In this document: piece by piece, positions 57,987 through 64,000 of the stretch
Layout of the letters: each line of letters opens with the position of its first letter
How positions within the stretch are numbered: the first letter of the stretch is position 1
Source: Streptomyces roseifaciens
GTDB taxonomy: Bacteria > Actinomycetota > Actinomycetes > Streptomycetales > Streptomycetaceae
Direction of reading: 5' to 3'
Length of the DNA: 64,000 nucleotides
Assembly (NCBI RefSeq): GCF_001445655.1
Contig: NZ_LNBE01000008.1
Location: forward strand, 114,803 to 178,802
Notes under the pieces: generated by a model
Seen by the model: only the letters and a program-made list of their open reading frames with translations
What the model was told of the DNA's origin: nothing
Database searches by the model: none
Program-made: the position numbers and the translations under genes

Positions 57987-59411
57987 CTAGGCGGTGCGGC
58001 GGAGGAGGGCCAGGTACATCGCGTCCGTGCCGTGCAGGTGCGGCCACAGCTGGACGTCCGGGCCCTCGCCAAGTGCCGGGACGCCCTGCATGTGCGGACG
58101 CGCGTCGATCCACTCCGCGCTGACGCCCTCGCGCTTGAGCACGTCGTCGACGACGGCCTTCGTCTCGGCCGGGTGCGGCGAGCACGTCGCGTACCCCACG
58201 ACCCCGCCGACCCGCACGGCGCGCAGCGCCTCCCGCAGCAGGTCGCGCTGGAGGGGGGCGAAGCCCGCCACGTCCTCCGGGCGGCGCCGCCAGCGCGCCT
58301 CGGGGCGGCGGCGCAGGGCGCCGAGACCGGTGCAGGGCACGTCGACGAGGACGCGGTCGAAGACCCCCTCGCGCCACGGCGGGCGCGTGCCGTCCGCGGC
58401 GATGACCTGGTACGGGCCGGGGTTCCCGGCGAGCGCCCGCCCGACCAGGCGGGCCCGGTGCGGCTGCTTCTCGGAGGCGAGCAGCGCCGCCCCCCGCTCG
58501 GCGGCCAGCGCCCCGAGGAGCGCCGCCTTGCCGCCGGGCCCCGCGCAGCCGTCGAGCCAGCGCGCGTCCGGCCCCTCCAGGGGCACGGAGGCGAGGGCGA
58601 GGGCGACCAGCTGGCTGCCCTCGTCCTGCACGCCTGCGCGGCCCTCCGCCACGGCCTCCAGCGCCCCGGGCTCGCCGCCCTCGGCGAGCCGTACGGCATA
58701 CGGCGACCAGCGGCCGGGCAGCGCCGACTCCTCACCGACGGCCGCCAGCAGCTCGTCCGTGGTGGAGCGGCCCGGCCGGGCGACGAGCGTCACCTCGGGC
58801 CGCTCGTTGTCGGCCTCCAGCAGGTCCTCGATGCCGGCGCGGCCGCCGCCGAGCGCGTCCCACAGGGCGGAGACGACCCAGCGCGGGTGCGCGTGCACCA
58901 CGGCGAGGTGCTCCTCGGGATCGTCCTCGTACGGCGGGGCGACCTTTTCCAGCCACTCCTCCATGTCGTGCGCGGTGATCTTCCGCAGCACGGCGTTCAC
59001 GAACTTCGCCCGGCCGTCGCCGAGGACGACGCGCGCCAGCTCGACGCTGGCGGAGACCGCCGCGTGCGGCGGGATGCGCGTGCCGAGCAGCTGGTGCGCA
59101 CCGAGGCTCAGCACGTCCAGGACCGGCGGGTCCACCTCGCGCAGCGGCCGGTCGACGCACGAGGCGATGATCGTGTCGTACGTCCCCTGGCGGCGCAGCG
59201 TCCCGTAGACCAGCTCCGTGGCGAGCGCGGCGTCGCGCGCGTCGAAGTCGCCCTTCTCCCGGGCCTTGCGCAGCAGCGGCGGCAGGACCAGGTTCGCGTA
59301 CGCGTCCCGCTCGTCGACCGCCCGCAGCGCCTCGAAGGCGAGGATCCGCACCGGGTCCTTCTTGGGCCGGCGGTAGGGCTTTGCGGGGCGGCGGGCGGGA
59401 CGGTCGTTCAC
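57987..59411 (-). CDS. rsmB: 16S rRNA m5C967 methyltransferase RsmB
   Basis: 474 residues from a GTG. An NusB-like N-terminal domain (about 20-145, RILAFEALRAVDERDAYANL) precedes the SAM methyltransferase core with DGCAGPGGKAALLG, the conserved VDVPCTGLGALRRRPEARWR (PC motif) and GYATCSPHPAET, whose Cys is the nucleophile for cytosine-5 methylation. It modifies 16S rRNA. The start is 52 bases after the fmt stop on the same strand, so fmt and rsmB (Fmt-Fmu order) are one operon as in many bacteria. Confidence 0.95.
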   Translation of the reverse strand: MNDRPARRPAKPYRRPKKDPVRILAFEALRAVDERDAYANLVLPPLLRKAREKGDFDARDAALATELVYGTLRRQGTYDTIIASCVDRPLREVDPPVLDVLSLGAHQLLGTRIPPHAAVSASVELARVVLGDGRAKFVNAVLRKITAHDMEEWLEKVAPPYEDDPEEHLAVVHAHPRWVVSALWDALGGGRAGIEDLLEADNERPEVTLVARPGRSTTDELLAAVGEESALPGRWSPYAVRLAEGGEPGALEAVAEGRAGVQDEGSQLVALALASVPLEGPDARWLDGCAGPGGKAALLGALAAERGAALLASEKQPHRARLVGRALAGNPGPYQVIAADGTRPPWREGVFDRVLVDVPCTGLGALRRRPEARWRRRPEDVAGFAPLQRDLLREALRAVRVGGVVGYATCSPHPAETKAVVDDVLKREGVSAEWIDARPHMQGVPALGEGPDVQLWPHLHGTDAMYLALLRRTA

Positions 59412-59463
59412 GAAAGGTGCTCCGGGGCTGGGGTGGCGAAGGTGTCCAGCCTACGCTCTGCCC

Positions 59464-60399
59464 TCAGGCCGCGCCGAGCCGCTCGCCTGCGGCGATACGG
59501 ACGCCCCGGGCCCAGTCGGCGGCCTTCATCGGCTTCTTGCCCTGCGGCTGGACCCACTGCAGCTCGACGGCGTGGGAACCGGTCCCCACGTGCACGGAGT
59601 TCTTGGCCGCGGCGATCTCGCCGGGCTCGAGGCCGTCCCGGCCGGGGGCGGGCACCACCGACATGACCTTCAGCCGCTCGCCGCGGAAGAGCGTCCACGC
59701 GCCCGGCGCCGGGGCGCACCCGCGGACCACCCGGTCCACGCGCAGGGCGGGCACGGACCAGTCGATCCGGGCGTCCTCGACATTGATCTTCGGGGCGAGG
59801 GAGACGCCCTCGGCGGGCTGCGGCACGGCCTTGAGCGAGCCGTCCTCGATGCCGTCCATGGTGGCGGCGAGCAGCCCCGAGCCGGCGAAGGCGAGCCGGG
59901 TCAGCAGGTCGCCGCTGGTGTCGGTGGGCCGCACCACCTCGGTGACCACGCCGTAGACGGGACCCGAGTCCAGGCCCTCCTCGATGAGGAAGGTGGACGC
60001 GCCGGTGACCTCGTCGCCCGCGAGGATCGAGTGCTGGACCGGGGCCGCGCCACGCCACGCGGGCAGCAGCGAGAAGTGCAGGTTGACCCAGCCGTGCACG
60101 GGGATGTCCAGGGCGGCCTTCGGCAGCAGCGCGCCGTAGGCGACGACCGGGCAGCAGTCCGGGGCGATCTCGCGCAGCCGGGCGAGGAAGTCCTCGTCGC
60201 GCGGGCGCGCGGGCTTGAGCACCTCGATGCCGGCCTCCTCCGCGCGCTCGGCGACGGGGCTCGCCACCAGGCGGCGACCGCGGCCGGCGGGGGCGTCGGG
60301 CCGCGTGACGACGGCGACGACCTCGTGGCGGTCCGAGGCGAGCAGGGCGTCGAGGGCGGGGACGGCGACCTCGGGGGTACCGGCGAAGACGAGCCTCAT
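59464..60399 (-). CDS. fmt: Methionyl-tRNA formyltransferase
   Basis: 311 residues. [20 protein letters not shown] at the start, the [26 protein letters not shown] motif that binds formyl-tetrahydrofolate (catalytic Asn, His, Asp group) and a C-terminal OB-like tRNA domain. It formylates initiator Met-tRNA. The ATG at 60399 is the family start; an extension to 60444 is not. It leads the fmt-rsmB operon. Confidence 0.96.
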   Translation of the reverse strand: MRLVFAGTPEVAVPALDALLASDRHEVVAVVTRPDAPAGRGRRLVASPVAERAEEAGIEVLKPARPRDEDFLARLREIAPDCCPVVAYGALLPKAALDIPVHGWVNLHFSLLPAWRGAAPVQHSILAGDEVTGASTFLIEEGLDSGPVYGVVTEVVRPTDTSGDLLTRLAFAGSGLLAATMDGIEDGSLKAVPQPAEGVSLAPKINVEDARIDWSVPALRVDRVVRGCAPAPGAWTLFRGERLKVMSVVPAPGRDGLEPGEIAAAKNSVHVGTGSHAVELQWVQPQGKKPMKAADWARGVRIAAGERLGAA

Positions 60400-60609
60400 G
60401 GGTGGCGAACTACCTCTCCTCGAGCGCCGAGCGGAACGGCCCACCAGTCTAAAGGGCCCGGCCCCGAGGGGGCGTACGGATTGTCTCGCGCCTCATTCCG
60501 GCGGATGTGCGCCCCCATACCGTGACCCGGCGGCCAATGGCGCGTTGTGGTCAAGAGAGATTGACCGAATCGGGCCGCATCCGCGGCCCTCCGTCCGTTG
60601 CTCGTCGAC

Positions 60610-60619
60610 TGACGCGTCA
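60610..60619. promoter_or_regulatory. 10-bp palindrome TGACGCGTCA upstream of the HTH gene
   Basis: A perfect palindrome 51 bases before the HTH gene start and about 210 bases before fmt on the other strand; possible operator in the divergent region. Confidence 0.35.
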
Positions 60620-60669
60620 ACTCTCGTCTTTTTCCGTCCTTTTACCCCGCCGGTCCGAGAGGCTTCTTC

Positions 60670-61185
60670 ATGGCCGACCACGCAACCCACGACGCCCAGG
60701 CACGGGCCAGCCTGCATCTGTTGGTCCGGGACATCGAGCGGGTCCGCAGGCAGGTGGACGCCCTGCGCACCCTCACCGCTCAGCTGGGCAACGTCTACCG
60801 CCCGCGGCGCACCGGCCCCTCGGCCGGCTTCGTCGTCTACGGGCGGGCACCCGCGCCGACCGTACGGCTGGCGCAGGAGTTGCGGGACAGCGTCGAGACC
60901 CTGGTGACCGCCGCGGTCGACTTCGACCGCTCGCTGGGCTTCTCGTGGGACGCGGTGGGCTCGGCCCTCGGGGTCACCAAGCAGGCGGTGCACCGCCGTT
61001 ACGGGGCGCGCCGTGCCAACGGGCAGGGCGCGGCGGAGGCCGCGGAGGCGGTGCGCACCGCCGAGCCGGCGCCGGCACCGATGCCGGTGGTCCCGGCGGC
61101 CCGCACGGTCCCCGGCCAGGCGCCGGCCCCCACCCACCGCGAGGAACAACGCCCCCCGGCCTTCCCCGGCCCCCGCAACGGCTAG
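60670..61185 (+). CDS. Small HTH-like protein
   Basis: 171 residues; ATG after GAGAGG at seven-base spacing. The N-terminal part (10-70) is a helical segment ([20 protein letters not shown]) that may form a coiled coil; residues 95-118 form a helix-turn-helix ([20 protein letters not shown]) of the type seen in many Streptomyces DNA-binding proteins of unknown role. The C-terminus (about 125-171) is disordered, rich in Pro/Ala. It is a lone gene divergent from fmt. The target is unknown. Confidence 0.8.
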   Translation: MADHATHDAQARASLHLLVRDIERVRRQVDALRTLTAQLGNVYRPRRTGPSAGFVVYGRAPAPTVRLAQELRDSVETLVTAAVDFDRSLGFSWDAVGSALGVTKQAVHRRYGARRANGQGAAEAAEAVRTAEPAPAPMPVVPAARTVPGQAPAPTHREEQRPPAFPGPRNG

Positions 61186-61509
61186 CCCTGCGGGCGGCTC
61201 CCGGGACGACGGCCAGGGCGCGAGCCGGCGGTGCCGGGGGTGCTCGCCGCCGCGGCGGATTCCAAGGGCGGAGCCCCAAAACCCACCTGCCACGCACCGG
61301 GCACCCCACCCCCGCCGCCGCCAACAACCCCCAACAACGCAACCGGCGGTGCCGAGCCCACCTCAGGCCGTTCGGCACCGCCGAACCCCGCCATCCGGGC
61401 CGATCACCGTCGCGGCGGATTCTTGGGGCGGAGTCCCAAGACCCACACGACCCGTGCCGGGCACCCCCGGCGACTGCCCGCACCCCCGCCGGAGGCGCCC
61501 GGCGAACCG
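61186..61509. repeat. Direct repeat pair between the HTH gene and priA
   Basis: Two 57-base elements (61251-61307 and 61411-61467), exactly 160 bases apart, share the start cgcggcggatt, the core ggcggag and the end ccgggcacccc. The core forms a small hairpin (cttggg-gcggagt-cccaag in the second). They match a kind of GC-rich repeat often found downstream of Streptomyces genes. No gene is visible in this convergent gap. Confidence 0.7.
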
Positions 61510-63666
61510 TCAGCCGATGTCCGGTGGGTCGACGCGCAAGCGGACCGGTTCGCCGTCGCGGCGAGCGAGCCGCGCGGCCTGGGCGGTCTTGAGGGCGGCG
61601 GCCAGTGCCGCCCCCCGCCCAGGGCGCACCCGGAGCAGGGCCCGCTCCCACCGCTCCCCCGGCGGCGGGTCGCCGGGCCGGCGCGGGCGGCCCGCGGCCG
61701 TCACGGGCAGCGGCACCGGCCCCAGCACCTCCGCGTCCTCCGGCAGCTCCGCCGCGGCGAGCAGGTCCGCGACGTCCTCCGGCGGGCCCGTGACCGACGC
61801 CATCCGGGACACCGGCGGGAAGCCGAGCTCCGCGCGGTCGGCGAGCTCGCGCATCGCGTGCCCGGCGGGATCCCAGCGCACGAGCGCCTGTACGGGCCGC
61901 AGCGTGGGCTCGGCGACCACGACGACGACGCCGCCCTCCGTCTGCCCGCGCACGAGCGCGGCCGCGGACAGCCAGCGCCGCAGCGCCTCCTCCCCCGCCC
62001 GCAGGTCGGGGAAGCCCAGCAGGGCCCAGCCGTCCAGGAGCAGCGCCGCGGCGTAGCCCCCTTCGGCGACGGGCTCCGCGCCGGGCGTGGAGACGACGAT
62101 CGCGGGCCGGTCGGGCACCGTGTCGAGGATGTGGTCGCGCCCGGAGGTCCGTACGGGCACGGACGGGAAGGCCCGGCCGAGCTCCTCGGCGGTGCGTCCC
62201 GCGCCCACGACCCGGGCCCGCAGCCGGGAGCCGCCGCACTCCGTGCAGTGCCAGCCCGGAGGCGCCTCCTGCCCGCACCAGCCGCACCGCAGCGCGCCGT
62301 CGGCGCCGCCGGCCTCCAGGGGGCCGGCGCAGTGCCCGCACCGGGCGGGCTCGCGGCACCGCTCGCAGCCGAGGCGGGGCACATAGCCGCGGCGGGGCAC
62401 CTGGACCAGCACCGGCCCGTGCTTGAGACCCTCGCGGGCGGCCTGCCAGGCGTGGCTGGGCAGCCGGGCGGCGCGCGCCGCCGCGTCGCGGGCCTCGTCG
62501 GAGTCACCGACGGTCCGCACGGCAGGGGCGACGGCCCGCACGGTCTCGCGGGCGGCGGCGAGCGGCAGGGCCCACCCCGTGTTCACCAGCTGGGCGGCCT
62601 CCACCGTGCAGCCGAAGCCGCCGAGCAGGAACGCGGCCTTCTCGTGCACCGCGCGCTGCACGAGCACCTCGCGGGAATGCGGGTGCGGAGCGTTCTGCGC
62701 GCTGTGGCTCCCGTCCCCGTCGTCCCAGACGGCGACGAGCCCGAGGTCCCGCACGGGCGCGAACATCGCCGCCCGCGTGCCGACCACGGCCCGCACCGAG
62801 CCCCGGCTGACCGCGAGCCAGCGGCGGTACCGCTCCTCGGGCCCGAGCTCGGCCGTCAGCAGCACGTGCCGGCCCTCCCCCAGGAGCTCCCCGAGGGCGG
62901 CGTCGACGCGGGCCGCGTCCCGCCCGTCCGGCACGACGACCAGCGCGCCGCGCCCGGACGAGAGCGCCGCCGCCGCGGCCCGCGCGAGCTCCTGCGGCCA
63001 GTGCGGGCCGGGCAGCGCCGTCCACACGGCCCGCGGGGCGTCGCCCCGGGCCACGGCGTCGAGGAAGGCGGGCCCGGTGGGATACCGCGCCCAGCTCCCG
63101 GGCTCCGGCACCCCCGGCGGGGGCAGCGGGGCGGGCGAGGGCTCGGCCTCGATGCGGGCGTGCCGGGGCGGGACGGCCAGCTGCAGCACGTCGGCGAGCG
63201 AGCCGGCGTACCGGTCGGCGACCGACCGGCAGAGGTCGTAGAGGGCGGGGCCGAGCACCGGCTCCGGCGAGAGGACCTGGGCGATCGCGGCGAGCGGCCC
63301 CTGGTAGTCGGACTCGGCCACCCGGTCGACGATGTACCCGTCGAGGAGCCCGCCGCCCTCGCGGCGGCCCCCGCGCACATTGCGCGTCCCGGCGCCGAAG
63401 CGCACCCGCACCCGCACCCCGGGCCGGGCGTCGGCGTCGAGCTCCTCGGGGACGGCGTAGTCCCACAGCCGGTCCAGGTGGACGGGCCCCTTGTCCACGA
63501 GCACCCGCGCGACGGGCAGCGTCTTGGCCAGGGGGGCGTTCCGCCACGTGCGCGGCTTGGCCTTGGGCGCCTTCGCCTTGGCCTCGCGCACGCTCTCCCG
63601 TATGAGCGCGAGCTGCTCCCCGTGCTCCGGAGGCTTGCCCTGGGACCGCCCGTTCTCGCTGCTCAC
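61510..63666 (-). CDS. priA: Primosomal protein N' (PriA), helicase motifs degenerate
   Basis: 718 residues. The N-terminal 3'BD-like and DNA-binding parts (VARVLVDKGPVHLDRLWDYA), the zinc-binding cysteine block (RLGCERCREPARCGHCAGPL ... CGWCGQ ... CTEC) and the C-terminal domain of PriA are recognisable. But the ATPase core is not canonical: no Walker A GxGKT/S is present, and the place of the DExH box reads DDGDGSH. Loss of helicase motifs is known for actinobacterial PriA (from memory), so it may act only as a loader. The start at 63666 is chosen because the promoter at 63674-63696 puts +1 at 63667, next to this GTG; a GTG at 63672 lies before the predicted transcript. Confidence 0.9.
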   Translation of the reverse strand: MSSENGRSQGKPPEHGEQLALIRESVREAKAKAPKAKPRTWRNAPLAKTLPVARVLVDKGPVHLDRLWDYAVPEELDADARPGVRVRVRFGAGTRNVRGGRREGGGLLDGYIVDRVAESDYQGPLAAIAQVLSPEPVLGPALYDLCRSVADRYAGSLADVLQLAVPPRHARIEAEPSPAPLPPPGVPEPGSWARYPTGPAFLDAVARGDAPRAVWTALPGPHWPQELARAAAAALSSGRGALVVVPDGRDAARVDAALGELLGEGRHVLLTAELGPEERYRRWLAVSRGSVRAVVGTRAAMFAPVRDLGLVAVWDDGDGSHSAQNAPHPHSREVLVQRAVHEKAAFLLGGFGCTVEAAQLVNTGWALPLAAARETVRAVAPAVRTVGDSDEARDAAARAARLPSHAWQAAREGLKHGPVLVQVPRRGYVPRLGCERCREPARCGHCAGPLEAGGADGALRCGWCGQEAPPGWHCTECGGSRLRARVVGAGRTAEELGRAFPSVPVRTSGRDHILDTVPDRPAIVVSTPGAEPVAEGGYAAALLLDGWALLGFPDLRAGEEALRRWLSAAALVRGQTEGGVVVVVAEPTLRPVQALVRWDPAGHAMRELADRAELGFPPVSRMASVTGPPEDVADLLAAAELPEDAEVLGPVPLPVTAAGRPRRPGDPPPGERWERALLRVRPGRGAALAAALKTAQAARLARRDGEPVRLRVDPPDIG

Positions 63667-63673
63667 AGCCACA

Positions 63674-63696
63674 GTCCTACCAGACGCCACTGACAA
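63674..63696 (-). promoter_or_regulatory. RecA-NDp/PafBC-type DNA damage promoter of priA
   Basis: In the minus sense TTGTCAGTG (63696-63688), eight bases, then TAGGAC (63679-63674). This agrees with the RecA-independent damage promoter form TTGTCRGTG-N8-TANNNT, except the last -10 base. Predicted +1 at 63667 gives a nearly leaderless message. Confidence 0.7.
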
Positions 63697-63732
63697 CGCC
63701 GGGCGGGCCGGAGTTCCGGCCCGCCCGGCGTT
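63695..63732 (-). terminator. metK terminator
   Basis: 18-base arms (63695-63712 with 63715-63732) form a perfect hairpin 36 bases after the metK stop codon. Its distal arm overlaps the first two bases of the priA promoter motif. Confidence 0.85.
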
Positions 63733-63767
63733 CAGGACGGCAGTGATCGGGGCGTACCCCGGGGTGC

Positions 63768-64000
63768 CTACAGGCCGGCGGCCTTCTTCAGGGCCTCGAC
63801 ACGGTCCGTGCGCTCCCACGTGAAGTCCGGCAGCTCACGGCCGAAGTGGCCGTAGGCGGCGGTCTGCGCGTAGATCGGACGCAGCAGGTCCAGGTCACGG
63901 ATGATCGCGGCCGGGCGGAGGTCGAAGACCTCGGCGATCGCGGTCTCGATCCTGTCCGTGTCGACGGTGTTGGTGCCGAAGGTCTCGACGAACAGGCCGA
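63768..64000 (-). CDS. metK: S-adenosylmethionine synthetase, C-terminal part
   Basis: The 3' end of metK, cut by the window edge. The visible 76 residues include the family's final domain: [51 protein letters not shown] and [18 protein letters not shown] before the TAG. It makes S-adenosylmethionine from ATP and methionine. metK before priA is the usual actinobacterial order. Confidence 0.96.
   Translation of the reverse strand, partial: GLFVETFGTNTVDTDRIETAIAEVFDLRPAAIIRDLDLLRPIYAQTAAYGHFGRELPDFTWERTDRVEALKKAAGL

Overview
The window is a 64 kb piece of a Streptomyces-type (high-GC actinobacterial) chromosome. The signs are very GC-rich codon third positions, frequent GTG starts, ATGA/GTGA overlaps between co-transcribed genes, several apparently leaderless promoters, Tat and Sec exported enzymes, a chitinase with a DasR-type site, and the order chitinase - FMN riboswitch - rib operon - hisEG ... 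guaB1 ... rpe - rsmB - fmt - priA - metK. From memory this order resembles the S. coelicolor SCO14xx region; that was not checked by any search.

Layout. 0-12.4 kb: accessory and signalling genes, including an XRE/membrane-protein pair, a PQQ-like propeller protein, two cyclic-di-GMP proteins flanking a DUF779 gene, a DUF574 methyltransferase coupled to the GGDEF-EAL gene, an acetyltransferase and an exported C39 peptidase. 12.4-19 kb: a P-loop kinase, a candidate small RNA, an EccA-like AAA ATPase, a uracil permease, a secreted His/Asp/Gly-rich protein and an MFS exporter. 19.1-27.7 kb: a modular GH18 chitinase with a DasR-like operator in its promoter, then the FMN-riboswitch riboflavin operon ribD-ribE-ribM-(32-codon ORF)-ribBA-ribH, then hisE and hisG. 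27.8-36.2 kb: a PH-domain membrane protein, two CNNM/CorC-type transporters, and a five-gene coupled operon (Trypco1 - trypsin-like protease - kinesin-light-chain TPR - NodB deacetylase-like - DUF5995).

36.3-44.4 kb: an amino-acid degradation and uptake neighbourhood (DavB-like monooxygenase, DavA-like amidase, LysR and Lrp regulators, a cationic amino acid permease with a histone-H1-like tail), then GuaB1. 44.6-55.4 kb looks like an insertion between otherwise conserved genes. It holds LysR, MFS and CGNR genes and a tightly packed run of P450 - HPPD paralogue - SDR - CaiB/BaiF CoA-transferase - Tat-exported AknOx-like flavoenzyme - prephenate dehydrogenase. Together these suggest a small pathway from prephenate through 4-hydroxyphenylpyruvate to an oxidised aromatic product, without PKS or NRPS genes. 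55.8-64 kb: SorC regulator, rpe, rsmB, fmt, an HTH protein, priA and the 3' end of metK.

The strongest candidates for something undescribed are the tailoring-only aromatic pathway with an HPPD active-site variant (47.6-55.4 kb), the protease/TPR operon (31-36.2 kb), the 32-codon ORF that tiles the rib operon, a candidate small RNA near 13.1 kb, and a DNA-damage-type promoter in front of priA. All coordinates, motifs and repeats were read by eye. No similarity search, folding or codon statistics were run.
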